A DNA stretch of 21,559 nucleotides from Thermoleophilia bacterium (GTDB lineage Bacteria > Actinomycetota > Thermoleophilia > Gaiellales > JAICJC01): positions 1 through 21,559 of the forward strand of contig JAICJM010000051.1 in the NCBI GenBank assembly GCA_025928435.1, read 5' to 3'. The notes beneath the pieces were generated by a model. The model ran no database searches. It was given only the letters and a program-made list of their open reading frames with translations, and was not told the origin of the DNA. The position numbers and the translations under genes are program-made. Every line of letters begins with the position of its first letter. Positions within the stretch are counted from its first letter, which is position 1. This document shows, piece after piece, positions 1 to 8,274 of the stretch.

Positions 1-950
1 AGCCCACAGACAGCAAGGTGCTCACGGGCGCCGGCAGTACGCTGGTCTACCCGCTGGTCTCCCAGTGGGAGCCTGACTACGCCACCAAGGCCGGGGTGAC
101 GATCACCTACGGCGCGATCGGCTCCGGCGGCGGGATCGACCAGATCACCGCCCGCGCGGTCGACTTCGGCGCGAGCGACGCGCCGCTCTCCTCGGATCAG
201 GCGACCGCCTGCAAAGGCTGCCTCCAGATCCCGTGGGCGCTCGGGGCCACCGTCGTCACGTACAACGTGAAGGGCGTTCCCAACAACCTGCATCTGACGG
301 GCCCGGTCGTGGCCGGCATGTTCCTCGGCAACATCACGAGCTGGAACGACGCCAAGATCAAGGCGCTCAACCCGGGCGTGAGCCTGCCCGGCACGAAGGT
401 GACCCCGATCTACCGCAGCGACGGCTCGGGCGACAGCTTCGTCTTCTCGAGCTACCTGTCCGCGGTCAGCCCTGACTTCAAGAGCAAGATCGGCGCCTCG
501 ACGCAGCCGCCGTTCTCGACGGGCACCGGCGCCGCCAAGAACTCCGGCGTCGCCGCCTCGGTGCAGAGCACCGACGGTGCCATCGGCTACGTCGCGATCT
601 CCTACATCGCGGCCGACAGCCTGAACCAGGCGCTGATCCAGAACGCGGCGGGCAAGTACCCGGCGCCGAGCACCGACAGCATCAAGGCGGCCGCGGACGC
701 GGTCACCCGGGCCAGAGCCGACGGGTCGATCCCGCTGGTGAACCCGCCCGCCTCGGCGGCGGACGCCTACCCGCTGTCCACGTACACCTACGCCATCGTG
801 CCGAAGTCGTCGCCCAAGGCGGCCGCGCTGAAGGCGTTCCTGACGTACGCGATCACCGCCGGCCAGTCGTTCGGTCCCGACCTCGGGTTCCCGCCGCTGC
901 CGTCCGCGATCGTCTCGTCGGACAAGACGGAGATCGCCTCGATCTCCTAG
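1..950 (+). CDS. pstS: Phosphate ABC transporter substrate-binding protein PstS (5' partial)
   Basis: This is the extracytoplasmic phosphate receptor that hands phosphate to the PstCAB permease. The reading frame is open to the left edge of the window (first whole codon at position 3), so the start codon and the signal peptide or lipobox lie outside; the GTG at 18 is internal. The visible part begins close to the mature domain with GAGSTLVYPLVSQW. It then shows typical phosphate-contacting segments of the family: GAGST, GSGGGI, DFGASD and RSDGSGDSF. The protein ends at TAG 948-950. About 315 residues are visible, which is nearly the full mature length of this family. A stem-loop starts 10 nt after the stop and pstC follows, so pstS is the first visible gene of the operon. 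The family call is very secure; only the N-terminus is missing. Confidence 0.96.
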   Translation, partial: PTDSKVLTGAGSTLVYPLVSQWEPDYATKAGVTITYGAIGSGGGIDQITARAVDFGASDAPLSSDQATACKGCLQIPWALGATVVTYNVKGVPNNLHLTGPVVAGMFLGNITSWNDAKIKALNPGVSLPGTKVTPIYRSDGSGDSFVFSSYLSAVSPDFKSKIGASTQPPFSTGTGAAKNSGVAASVQSTDGAIGYVAISYIAADSLNQALIQNAAGKYPAPSTDSIKAAADAVTRARADGSIPLVNPPASAADAYPLSTYTYAIVPKSSPKAAALKAFLTYAITAGQSFGPDLGFPPLPSAIVSSDKTEIASIS

Positions 951-960
951 TCGCAGGAGC

Positions 961-999
961 GGCGCCGGTATCGCGAACTCCCACCGCGATGCCGGCGCC
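961..999 (+). promoter_or_regulatory. Intercistronic stem-loop between pstS and pstC
   Basis: The arms 961-975 and 985-999 pair over 15 bp with a single G-U wobble (T969 with G991), around a 9-nt loop. The stem starts 10 nt after the pstS stop codon. No T-run follows, so it does not look like a complete intrinsic terminator. Hairpins in this position, after a binding-protein gene and before the permease genes, are known elsewhere (for example malE-malF in E. coli) to protect the upstream message or attenuate downstream transcription. Here that would give more PstS than PstCAB. The hairpin is seen in the sequence; the role is inferred. Confidence 0.7.
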
Positions 1000-1009
1000 C
1001 TCCCGGCAC

Positions 1010-1016
1010 GGAAGGA
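1010..1016 (+). promoter_or_regulatory. Shine-Dalgarno site supporting the TTG start of pstC
   Basis: GGAAGGA ends 10 nt before TTG 1027. No ATG or GTG lies in frame close by, so this site decides the unusual TTG start. Confidence 0.5.
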
Positions 1017-1026
1017 CTCCAGGGAC

Positions 1027-1986
1027 TTGAGCACACAGGCCGAGACAGATCTCGCCCTCCCCCGGAGGGCACGGCTCCATCTGGGGGACCTGGCGCTGCG
1101 CGGCATCGCCGGCGCCGCCGCGCTCACGGTGGTCCTCGTCCTCATCCTGATCGCCTACAAGGTGACGGACGAGGCGTGGCTGTCCATCTCCACGTTCGGG
1201 CTCGGGTTCCTGACGTCGAGCGAGTGGAACGCCGTCACGAACCAGTACGGCGCCCGCGACCTGATCTGGGGCACGGCGGTGACGTCGTTCTTCGCGCTGC
1301 TCCTGGCCGTCCCGATCTCCATCGCGATCGGCCTCTTCCTGAGCGAGCTGGCGCCGCGGCGGCTGCGGGCGCCGGTGGGTGCGCTGGTGGAGCTGCTCGC
1401 CGCCATCCCGAGCGTGGTCCTCGGCCTCTGGGGGATCCTGGTCATGGGCCCGTTCCTCGAGGAGCACGTCGAGCCGTTCCTGAACGACCACTTCGGCTGG
1501 ATCCCTCTGTTCTCGGGGACCCCGTCGAACGTCGGCCTGCTGCCGGCGTGCCTCGTGCTGACGATCATGATCGTCCCGATCGTCGCCAGCATCTGCCGCG
1601 AGCTCTTCGACAGCGTCCCGGGCGACCTCAAGGCGGGCTCGCTGGCCCTCGGCTCGACCCGCTGGGAGATGGTGCGCGGGGTCGCGATCCCGCAGGTGAG
1701 CGCGGGCATCGTGGCCGCGGTCATCCTCGGCCTCGCCCGCGCGCTCGGCGAGGCGATCGCCGTCAGCCAGACCATCGGCGGCACCGCCCGCACAGGCTCG
1801 TCGCTGTTCGGCTCGGCCGACACGATGGCGAGCCGGATCGCGAACCAGTACCAGGGTGCGGCCACCGTCCTGCAGCAGTCGTCGATCGCCTACCTCGCGA
1901 CGCTCCTGCTGGTGTTCAGCCTGGCTGCCAACCTGACCGCGGCGCTGATCGTGCGCCGCATCCGACGACGGATGGGGGCCCGATGA
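1027..1986 (+). CDS. pstC: Phosphate ABC transporter permease PstC
   Basis: This is one of the two inner-membrane subunits that form the phosphate channel with PstA, powered by PstB. The 319 residues contain about six hydrophobic segments, the first around residues 25-45. The EAA loop that contacts the ATPase is visible as [20 protein letters not shown], and a second family signature is [14 protein letters not shown]. The length is normal for PstC. The start is TTG at 1027, chosen because the N-terminus then fits the family and a Shine-Dalgarno sequence precedes it. The stop overlaps the pstA start in an ATGA at 1983-1986, indicating translational coupling. Confidence 0.95.
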   Translation: MSTQAETDLALPRRARLHLGDLALRGIAGAAALTVVLVLILIAYKVTDEAWLSISTFGLGFLTSSEWNAVTNQYGARDLIWGTAVTSFFALLLAVPISIAIGLFLSELAPRRLRAPVGALVELLAAIPSVVLGLWGILVMGPFLEEHVEPFLNDHFGWIPLFSGTPSNVGLLPACLVLTIMIVPIVASICRELFDSVPGDLKAGSLALGSTRWEMVRGVAIPQVSAGIVAAVILGLARALGEAIAVSQTIGGTARTGSSLFGSADTMASRIANQYQGAATVLQQSSIAYLATLLLVFSLAANLTAALIVRRIRRRMGAR

Positions 1987-2870
1987 GCGCCGAGGTGAAC
2001 CCGCTCACGATCGTGACGCCGCGCTCGCGCCGGCGCAAGCGCGTCGGCGTCCTGATGGAGATCCTGTCGACGGCGGCGGCGGTGCTCGCCATCGTCGTCC
2101 TGGGGGTCGTCGTGGTCTCGGTCGCCCGCAAGGGTCTGCCGGCGATCAGCACCGACTTCTTCACGAAGAACCCGGCCCCGGTGTTCCAGACCGGCGGCGG
2201 AATCAAGAACGCGATCGTCGGGACGCTGATCATGACCGGCATGGCAACGCTGATCTCCGTGCCGGTGGGCGTGCTGATCGCGATCTTCAACACCGAGTTC
2301 GCCCCGCCCCCGGTGGCCGAGGCGGTGCGGATCGGGCTGAACGTGCTCGCCGGCGTGCCCACGATCGTCATCGGCATCTTCATCTTCGGCCTGCTCGTCG
2401 TCGGCAACGGCCAGAGCGCGCTCGCGGCCTCCGCGGGCCTGTCGATCGTGATGGTGCCGCTGATCGCGCGCGCCACCGAGGAGGTGCTCCTCCTGGTCCC
2501 GCCCACCCTGCGCGAGGGCGGGATGGCGCTCGGGGCAACCCGGGCCCGCACCGTGGTCACGGTGATCCTGCCGACGGCCGTCGGCGGCATCGTCACGGCG
2601 ACCATCGTCGCCGTCGCCCGCGCCGCGGGCGAGACGGCGCCGCTGCTCTTCACGTCGTCGATCTTCGCGAACCAGGTGGTCACGGACGTGCACCAGGCGA
2701 TGGCCTCCATCCCGCTCACGATCTTCGTCGACTCCGAGTCGCCGAGCGTGGCGGATCAGCAGACCGCGTGGGCGGCGGCGCTCGTGCTCATGGGCGGCGT
2801 GCTCATCATGGGCATGATCGGCCGCGCGCTCTCGCTTCGCACCCGGCGTCAGATCGAAAAGGCCCGGTGA
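1983..2870 (+). CDS. pstA: Phosphate ABC transporter permease PstA
   Basis: This is the second membrane subunit of the high-affinity phosphate transporter. The 295 residues begin with a basic cytoplasmic segment (RSRRRKR), followed by about six membrane helices. The EAA-type loop reads [19 protein letters not shown], and [13 protein letters not shown] is typical of PstA. The frame is open far upstream, but that part overlaps pstC and is a shadow; the ATG at 1983 overlaps the pstC stop by 4 nt and gives the usual PstA length. The stop (TGA 2868-2870) overlaps the pstB ATG by one base. Assignment as PstA rather than PstC rests on gene order and these motifs. Confidence 0.95.
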   Translation: MSAEVNPLTIVTPRSRRRKRVGVLMEILSTAAAVLAIVVLGVVVVSVARKGLPAISTDFFTKNPAPVFQTGGGIKNAIVGTLIMTGMATLISVPVGVLIAIFNTEFAPPPVAEAVRIGLNVLAGVPTIVIGIFIFGLLVVGNGQSALAASAGLSIVMVPLIARATEEVLLLVPPTLREGGMALGATRARTVVTVILPTAVGGIVTATIVAVARAAGETAPLLFTSSIFANQVVTDVHQAMASIPLTIFVDSESPSVADQQTAWAAALVLMGGVLIMGMIGRALSLRTRRQIEKAR

Positions 2871-3823
2871 TGACCAATGACCGACTACCCACGGGGACGG
2901 AACCACGGATGCGCACAATGACGGAATCGGATAGCAGCCCCGAGCGGGACGCGACCGGCGAGGAGACGGCCGACGTGGCGCTGGCGCGCTCGCAGGCCCA
3001 GATGGCCGAGCTCGCCTCCCAGCACGGCACCTCGCCGCAGGAGGGCAAGCCGGTGGTGCTCGGCCTGACCGACGTGGCGGTGTCGTACAGCGGCAATCAG
3101 GCCGTGCGCGGCGTCGACATGAACGTCCACAAAACGCTCGTGACGGCCTTCATCGGCCCGTCCGGGTGCGGCAAGACGACGCTCCTGCGCAGCCTGAACC
3201 GGATGAACGACCTCATCCCGGGCGCGGAGGTCTCCGGGAAGATCACGTATCACGGCCACGACCTGAACGCGGCCGGCGTCGACCCGGTCGAGGTGCGGCG
3301 CCGGATCGGGATGGTCTTCCAGCGGCCGAACCCGTTCCCGAAGTCGATCTTCGACAACGTCGCCTACGGCCTGCGGCTGCACGGCATGAAGGACAACCTG
3401 CACGACCGGGTCGAGAAGGCGCTGCGCCAGGCGGCGCTCTGGGACGAGGTGCACAAGCGCCTGCGGTCGAGCGCGCTCTCGCTCTCCGGCGGCCAGCAGC
3501 AGCGCCTCTGCATCGCCCGCGCCCTGGCCATCGAGCCCGACGTGGTTCTCATGGACGAGCCCGCCTCGGCGCTCGACCCGATCGCCACCCAGCGGATCGA
3601 GGATCTGGTTGCCGAGCTGAAGAACGACTATACGATTGTGATCGTGACCCACAACATGCAGCAGGCTGCACGGGTCGCCGACATGACCGCCTTCTTCAGC
3701 GTCGACGTGGCCGAGTCCGGCGCCCGCTGCGGCATCCTCGTGGAGCATGCGCCCACGGTGGAGCTCTTCACCCGCCCATCCGACGAGCGCACGGAGGCGT
3801 ACGTCACGGGCCGGTTCGGGTAG
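2870..3823 (+). CDS. pstB: Phosphate ABC transporter ATP-binding protein PstB
   Basis: This is the cytoplasmic ATPase that drives phosphate import through PstCA. The 317 residues carry the full ABC set: Walker [10 protein letters not shown], the PstB-type Q-loop region [17 protein letters not shown], signature [15 protein letters not shown], Walker [14 protein letters not shown] and the switch histidine in [11 protein letters not shown]. The ATG at 2870 is preceded by GAAAAGG (2856-2862) and overlaps the pstA stop. With this start there is an acidic, low-complexity N-terminal extension of roughly 60 residues before the ABC domain, which most PstB proteins of about 250-280 residues lack. Later in-frame ATGs at 2909 and 2918 would shorten it. 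It ends 3 nt before the ppk1 start. A phoU gene, often the next gene, is absent here. Confidence 0.95.
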   Translation: MTNDRLPTGTEPRMRTMTESDSSPERDATGEETADVALARSQAQMAELASQHGTSPQEGKPVVLGLTDVAVSYSGNQAVRGVDMNVHKTLVTAFIGPSGCGKTTLLRSLNRMNDLIPGAEVSGKITYHGHDLNAAGVDPVEVRRRIGMVFQRPNPFPKSIFDNVAYGLRLHGMKDNLHDRVEKALRQAALWDEVHKRLRSSALSLSGGQQQRLCIARALAIEPDVVLMDEPASALDPIATQRIEDLVAELKNDYTIVIVTHNMQQAARVADMTAFFSVDVAESGARCGILVEHAPTVELFTRPSDERTEAYVTGRFG

Positions 3824-3826
3824 GTC

Positions 3827-5965
3827 GTGGCGCGGGCGGCGGACAAGGGCGAGGCCGGGGCAGGCGTGGCCGAGCTCGGGACGCCCCGCCGCCGTGCCGC
3901 CTCCCGGCGCCCCAAGCCGCCGCCGGACCGGTTCCTGAACCGGGAGCTGTCCTGGCTCGACTGGAACGACCGCTGCATCCAGCTGGGCCAGGATCCGACC
4001 GTCCCGCTGCTGCACCGGATCCGGCTGTGCTCGTTCATCTCGACGGGCCTGGACGAGTTCTTCATGGTGCGTGTGGCCGGCCTCGAGCGCCAGGCGGCCT
4101 CGGGGCTCGACGTGCGCTCGCCCGACGGCCGCAGCCCGCACGCGACGCTCGACGAGATCGCGAGCCGCGTCCGCGAGCAGGTGCGCAAGCAGTCCGACCT
4201 CTACGAGCACGACCTGCTCCCGGCGCTGTCGGAGGCGGGGATCAAGATCGGCCGCGTCGAGGAGGCCGCCCGGGCCGAGCTGCGGGCCCTGGGCGCGCAC
4301 TACGAGCGCGAGATCTACCCGGTGCTGACGCCGCTTGCGATCGGCCCCGGCCAGCCCTTCCCCTACATCTCGGGCCTGTCCCTCAGCCTGGGCGTGTTCG
4401 TGCGCGACCCGGCCACGGGCGAGGAGCGGCTGGCCCGGGTGAAGGTGCCTGAGGGCCTGGCGCGGTTCATCCCCGCGGGCCGCGACCGGGTGATGTTCCC
4501 GCTGGAGGAGGTCATCGCGCACTTCCTGCCGCGGCTCTTCCCGGGCATGGAGGTGGTCGAGTCGGCCCCCTTCCGCGTCACCCGCGACGCCGACTTCGAC
4601 GTGTCGGACGACGCCGACGACCTGCTCCAGGCGGTGCAGGTCGAGCTGCGCCGGCGCCGGTTCGGCGACGTGGTGCGGCTCGAGGTGGCGCACGCGATGT
4701 CCCAGCGCATGCAACGGCGGCTGGTCGACTCCCTGGACGTGAGCGACCGCCAGGTGTTCCGCATCCGCGGCATGCTCGACCTGGCGGACGTCTCGCAGCT
4801 GGCCGACATCGACCGGCCCGAGCTCAAGTTCGAGCCCTGGGTGGGCGCGGCGCCGCCGGCGTTCGCGAACGACCGGCGCGAGATGTTCAAGGCCATCGCG
4901 GAGGGCGACGTCCTCATCCACCTGCCCTACGACTCGTTCGCGGCGACCGTCGAGGACTTCATCAACGCCGGCGCGCGCGACCCCGACTCGGTGGCGCTGA
5001 AGACGACGGTGTACCGCACCAGCGAGCGCTCGCCCCTCATCCCGGCGCTGATCCGGGCCGCCGAGGAGGGCAAGCAGAGCGTGTGCGTGGTCGAGCTCAA
5101 GGCCCGCTTCGACGAGAGCCGCAACATCCACTGGTCGCGGGCACTGGAGGAGGCGGGCACGCACGTCGCCTATGGGTTCCCGCACCTGAAGGTGCACGCG
5201 AAGACGACGCTGATCGTGCGCCGCGAGGGCCGCGGTCTGCGCCGCTACGCCCACATCGGCACCGGCAACTACCACGCCCTGACGGCGCGCGTCTACGAGG
5301 ACTTCGGGCTCTTCACCGCCGACGACGACATCACCGCCGACGTCGCCGACCTGTTCAACCTGCTGACGGGCTTCGGGCGGCCGCAGAACTTCCGCAAGCT
5401 GCTGGTCTCGCCGTACACGCTGCGGCCGCGCCTGCTCGAGCTGTTCGCGTCGGTGGCCGACGCCGCCCGGGCGGGACAGCCGGCCAGGATCCGGATCAAG
5501 GTGAACCACTTCACCGACGCCGAGCTGATCGACGCGCTCTACGACGCGTCCCGGGCCGGCGTCCACGTCGACATCGTCGCCCGGACCGTGTGCGCCCTGC
5601 GCCCGGGGGTCGAGGGCCTCTCCGAGAACATCCGGGTGCGCAGCGTCCTCGGGCGGTGGCTCGAGCACAGCCGGGCGTTCATCCTCGAGGCCGGCGACGT
5701 CGCCACCTACCTGATCGGCAGTGCGGACCTCATGCCGCGCAACCTGGACGGCCGGTTCGAGGTGCTCGTACCGGTGGAAGGCGAGAACGCCCGCAAGCAG
5801 CTCGCCGAGATGTTCGACACGTTGTACGGGATCGCCGACTACTCCTGGCAGCTGCTCCCTGACGGGAGCTGGGAGCGCCTCCCCAGCGACGGCACCGGGG
5901 GCGCCCAGCTCGCCCTCATCCGGAGGGCGCGGCGCAGCTCGACGGCGCAGGCGGCACCGCGATGA
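3827..5965 (+). CDS. ppk1: Polyphosphate kinase (PPK1)
   Basis: This enzyme reversibly transfers the terminal phosphate of ATP to a growing inorganic polyphosphate chain. The 712-residue length is typical for PPK1. The N-terminal signature FLNRELSWLDWNDR lies near residue 40. Two conserved histidines are visible: H457 in HLKVHAK, upstream of YAHIGTGNYH, and H614 in LEHSRAF. Their spacing of 157 residues equals that of the E. coli pair His435 (phosphorylated in catalysis) and His592. The GTG start at 3827 lies 3 nt after the pstB stop; a GTG at 3866 is an alternative. The stop lies in an ATGA (5962-5965), but that ATG opens the wrong frame for ppx. Placement after pstB suggests that imported phosphate is channelled into storage. 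Confidence 0.96.
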   Translation: MARAADKGEAGAGVAELGTPRRRAASRRPKPPPDRFLNRELSWLDWNDRCIQLGQDPTVPLLHRIRLCSFISTGLDEFFMVRVAGLERQAASGLDVRSPDGRSPHATLDEIASRVREQVRKQSDLYEHDLLPALSEAGIKIGRVEEAARAELRALGAHYEREIYPVLTPLAIGPGQPFPYISGLSLSLGVFVRDPATGEERLARVKVPEGLARFIPAGRDRVMFPLEEVIAHFLPRLFPGMEVVESAPFRVTRDADFDVSDDADDLLQAVQVELRRRRFGDVVRLEVAHAMSQRMQRRLVDSLDVSDRQVFRIRGMLDLADVSQLADIDRPELKFEPWVGAAPPAFANDRREMFKAIAEGDVLIHLPYDSFAATVEDFINAGARDPDSVALKTTVYRTSERSPLIPALIRAAEEGKQSVCVVELKARFDESRNIHWSRALEEAGTHVAYGFPHLKVHAKTTLIVRREGRGLRRYAHIGTGNYHALTARVYEDFGLFTADDDITADVADLFNLLTGFGRPQNFRKLLVSPYTLRPRLLELFASVADAARAGQPARIRIKVNHFTDAELIDALYDASRAGVHVDIVARTVCALRPGVEGLSENIRVRSVLGRWLEHSRAFILEAGDVATYLIGSADLMPRNLDGRFEVLVPVEGENARKQLAEMFDTLYGIADYSWQLLPDGSWERLPSDGTGGAQLALIRRARRSSTAQAAPR

Positions 5966-5978
5966 GCAGGGCCGCCGC

Positions 5979-5983
5979 GGAGG
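5979..5983 (+). promoter_or_regulatory. Shine-Dalgarno site favouring the GTG start of ppx
   Basis: GGAGG lies 6 nt before GTG 5990, while the in-frame ATG at 6044 has no well-spaced site. This is the main argument for the longer form of the exopolyphosphatase. Confidence 0.45.
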
Positions 5984-5989
5984 CCCGGC

Positions 5990-6928
5990 GTGGCGCGCGG
6001 CGGAGCCGGGGAGGACGTCCGACTCGAGCGCAAGACTCCGCGTATGACCGTCGCGGTGATCGACATCGGCTCGAACACGGGCCGGCTCCTCGTGGCCCGC
6101 AGGGGCAGCACCGCCGCCGTCGTCGCGGTGCGCAACGAGCGCACCGTCCTCGGCCTCGGGCACGAGATCGAGTGCACCGGAACCATCTCCCGGGAGAAGC
6201 TCGAGGGCACCATGGCCTGCGCCCGACGGTACGCGACGCTCGCGCGCGCCCACGGCGCCATCCACATCGACGTGATCGTGACGGCGCCGGGCCGCCAGAG
6301 CACGAACGCCGCGGAGCTCGTGGCCGGGCTGAGCCACGTGACCGGCGTGAGCGCGCGGGTGCTCTCGGCCGAGGAGGAGGGCCGCTACGCCTTCGAGGGC
6401 GCCACGGCCGGCGTCCGCGGGCTGGAGCTGCCCGTCGGCGTCTGCGACGTCGGCGGCGGCTCGACCGAGCTCGCGGTCGGCAGCCCCGACCGCACGCCGG
6501 ACGACCTGCTCTCGATCGACATCGGCTCACTGCGGCTGACGAGCCGCGTCCTCAAGGGCGATCCGCCGTCCCGGCGCTCCGTCGAGCGCGCCGTCGACGT
6601 GGTGCGCGACCACCTCGGCGACCTGGACGGCCTGCGGGTGGCGACGGCGCTGGCCACGGGCGGCAGCGCCCGCGCCCTGCGCAAGCTCGTCGGCCGCAAC
6701 CTGGACGAGCGCCGGCTCGACCGAGCCGTGCGGATCGTCGCCCGCCAGCCCAGCGAACGCCTGGCCTCGACGTACGGCATCGACATCGAGCGCGCCCACG
6801 TGCTCCTGGCCGGCGCGCTGATCCTGCGCGAGACCCAGGCGATCCTGGGCGTGCCGCTCGTGGTCGCCCGCGGCGGCCTGCGCGAGGGCCTGGCCGACCT
6901 GCTCCTGGCCGAGCGCTCCGCGGCCTAG
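5990..6928 (+). CDS. ppx: Exopolyphosphatase of the Ppx/GppA family
   Basis: The family removes terminal phosphate from polyphosphate or hydrolyses pppGpp. The actin-like ATPase fold is seen as the phosphate-1 motif VAVIDIGSNTGRLLV and the phosphate-2 motif VCDVGGGSTELAVG. The protein has 312 residues from the GTG at 5990, or 294 from the ATG at 6044. The GTG has a good ribosome site; the ATG fits the usual family N-terminus, which starts just before DIGSN. It is the short form, without the C-terminal HD-type domain of E. coli Ppx. Location directly after ppk1 favours polyphosphate over pppGpp as substrate, but sequence alone does not decide this. Its stop interlocks with that of the convergent gene in CTAG 6925-6928. 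Confidence 0.88.
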   Translation: MARGGAGEDVRLERKTPRMTVAVIDIGSNTGRLLVARRGSTAAVVAVRNERTVLGLGHEIECTGTISREKLEGTMACARRYATLARAHGAIHIDVIVTAPGRQSTNAAELVAGLSHVTGVSARVLSAEEEGRYAFEGATAGVRGLELPVGVCDVGGGSTELAVGSPDRTPDDLLSIDIGSLRLTSRVLKGDPPSRRSVERAVDVVRDHLGDLDGLRVATALATGGSARALRKLVGRNLDERRLDRAVRIVARQPSERLASTYGIDIERAHVLLAGALILRETQAILGVPLVVARGGLREGLADLLLAERSAA

Positions 6929-8145
6929 GCGGACCCGGGCGGGCGGATCCAGACGCTGGCGTGGGCCGGGTGCACCGTCGTCTGCACGACGGTGAGCAGC
7001 TCGGCGTTCAACGCGCCCAGGTCGATCTGGTCGCGCAGGCGGTCGGCGAACCCGTCGATCGTCGCAGCCGCGTCGTACTTCGCGCGGTAGAAGCGGTGGT
7101 CGACGGCCCGCTGGATGCGGGTGCGCAACGGCTGGAACGTGCTCGCCACCGCCAGGGTGGAGAGGGTGACGACGAGGGCGCCCGTGCCGCCGGCGATCGC
7201 GCGCAGTGCGGCGCTCAAGCCGACGACGCCGGTCAGGTAGACGCCCGTCAGCGCGGCCACGAGCAGCGCGTAGACGAGCGTCCGGCGGATGATGAGGTCG
7301 ATGTCGAACAGGCGGTGACGGAGGATGGCGATGCCCATCGCCACCGGCACGCCCGCCAGGGCGGCCGTGAGCACGATGATCTCGATCCCGGCGACCACGC
7401 GGTTGTTCATCGGCCCCAGGTACATGGCGGTCCACTGCATCCATAGGACTCCGAGCATGGCCGCGGCGTAGGCCACCCACTTCATCTGCTGCCGGAGTGC
7501 GGCGTCGGATCGGCGCAGCCGCACGACCGTCGCCCGGCCGGCGGCGGCGAACCCGAAAATCGTCAGCGCCCAGCCGGCGATCTGAAGCGCCAGCGTGGGA
7601 GTGCCTGCGCCCGCGATCCCGAACGGGTTGTCCACCGCGACCGCGGAGTCCATCCGCCCCGGAGCGACGCCGATCCCGACGAACAGGAACGCGCCCGCGG
7701 CGACCGTCAGCCACGCCACCGGCCGCCATCCGCGACCGGGCAGGCGCCCGTCGGGGAAGAGCAGGAGCGCCAGCGGGATCATGACGAGCGCGATCACCGA
7801 GGGCGTCTCGGCCACCCACAACGCGAAGCTGCCGCCGAGTCCGTGGCGACCCGCGAGGGCGTGGTTCGCGTACTCGAACGCGAACGACGACACGGCGAAC
7901 GCCAGGCCGCCGGCCAGCAGCAGCCAGCCCACGATGTTCCCCGGCCGGCGGGCGGCGATGAGGCCACCGACGCTCGCGTAGGCGAGCCCCCAGATCGTGA
8001 AGGCGGCGTCGTGACCGATGGGGGCTGTGAGGCCCGCGTTCCCGCCCAGGTTGGCAGCGTTCAGGGCGAACGCGCCCACGCCGGCCGCCAGGGCGACCCC
8101 CCAGCCGGCGATCGCGACCCCCGGCCGCTGCCACGTGTCTGCCAT
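6925..8145 (-). CDS. Multi-pass membrane sensor-like protein without kinase domain
   Basis: This 406-residue protein resembles the N-terminal sensory half of a group of actinobacterial and Chloroflexota membrane histidine kinases. About 8-10 hydrophobic segments cover residues 10-335. Features I recognise from that group are LRQQMKWVAYA (217-227), RHRLFDIDLIIRRTLVYALL (276-295), FQPLRTRIQRAVDHRFYRAKYDA (337-359), and a short soluble end finishing HASVWIRPP. No H-box, N-box or G-box is present, and the gene stops at TAG 6925-6927 where a kinase would begin. The ATG at 8145 is preceded by a TANNNT hexamer 6 nt upstream (RNA sense), suggesting a leaderless message. It is divergent from the coupled response-regulator genes, so a sensory partnership is imaginable but unproven. 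Its ligand and function are unknown. Confidence 0.75.
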   Translation of the reverse strand: MADTWQRPGVAIAGWGVALAAGVGAFALNAANLGGNAGLTAPIGHDAAFTIWGLAYASVGGLIAARRPGNIVGWLLLAGGLAFAVSSFAFEYANHALAGRHGLGGSFALWVAETPSVIALVMIPLALLLFPDGRLPGRGWRPVAWLTVAAGAFLFVGIGVAPGRMDSAVAVDNPFGIAGAGTPTLALQIAGWALTIFGFAAAGRATVVRLRRSDAALRQQMKWVAYAAAMLGVLWMQWTAMYLGPMNNRVVAGIEIIVLTAALAGVPVAMGIAILRHRLFDIDLIIRRTLVYALLVAALTGVYLTGVVGLSAALRAIAGGTGALVVTLSTLAVASTFQPLRTRIQRAVDHRFYRAKYDAAATIDGFADRLRDQIDLGALNAELLTVVQTTVHPAHASVWIRPPGSA

Positions 8146-8151
8146 GCGCCA

Positions 8152-8157
8152 AACCTA
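8152..8157 (-). promoter_or_regulatory. Candidate -10 element of the membrane sensor-like gene
   Basis: TAGGTT (minus strand) matches TANNNT and ends 6 nt before ATG 8145, which would start the RNA at or next to the start codon. No clear -35 was recognised. Confidence 0.35.
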
Positions 8158-8168
8158 CTCCGCACGGG

Positions 8169-8190
8169 GTTACGGGACCGTTACGGCCCC
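8169..8190 (+). promoter_or_regulatory. 11-bp tandem direct repeat (GTTACGG-N4 twice), possible regulator site
   Basis: GTTACGG occurs at 8169-8175 and 8180-8186, so the units are 11 bp apart with a 4-bp spacer. The two 11-mers match at 9 of 11 positions. OmpR/PhoB-family regulators typically bind 7-bp repeats with this spacing as head-to-tail dimers. The site sits between the divergent membrane-protein and response-regulator operons. The binding protein is inferred. Confidence 0.45.
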
Positions 8191-8202
8191 GCGCTCCGGG
8201 CA

Positions 8203-8242
8203 TTTCTCCAAAGCTTCACGCGATCGTCACCATGCGGAAACC
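8203..8242 (+). promoter_or_regulatory. Pho-box-like array of 11-bp units upstream of the regulator operon
   Basis: Four 7-bp units start at 8203, 8214, 8225 and 8236, exactly 11 bp apart: TTTCTCC, CTTCACG, CGTCACC and GGAAACC. The first three each match 5 of 7 positions of the GTTCACC unit known from Streptomyces PhoP-binding PHO boxes; the fourth matches 4 of 7. The array ends about 33 bp before the ATG at 8275, and a weak -10-like CACAAT lies at 8263-8268. The pattern is seen in the sequence; binding by the neighbouring OmpR-type regulator or a PhoP homologue is inference. Confidence 0.45.
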
Positions 8243-8274
8243 CCTCGGAACCGCCGAGCCGCCACAATCCGGAC

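Noticed and set aside
2885..6337. Very long open frame on the minus strand (about 1150 codons) opposite pstB, ppk1 and ppx
   Set aside because: Its translation is low-complexity Arg/Ala/Gly/His/Val-rich with no family signature, and it lies exactly antisense to three well-identified genes. It is a codon-position effect of high GC.
6905..6960. Possible bidirectional terminator between the convergent ppx and membrane-protein genes
   Set aside because: The stop codons interlock in CTAG 6925-6928 and no stable stem with a T-run is visible around them.
5962..7446. Plus-strand frame starting at the ATGA that overlaps the ppk1 stop
   Set aside because: The ATGA suggests coupling, but this frame gives an Arg/Pro-rich product and runs antisense into the membrane protein. 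The real ppx frame starts at 5990 or 6044.
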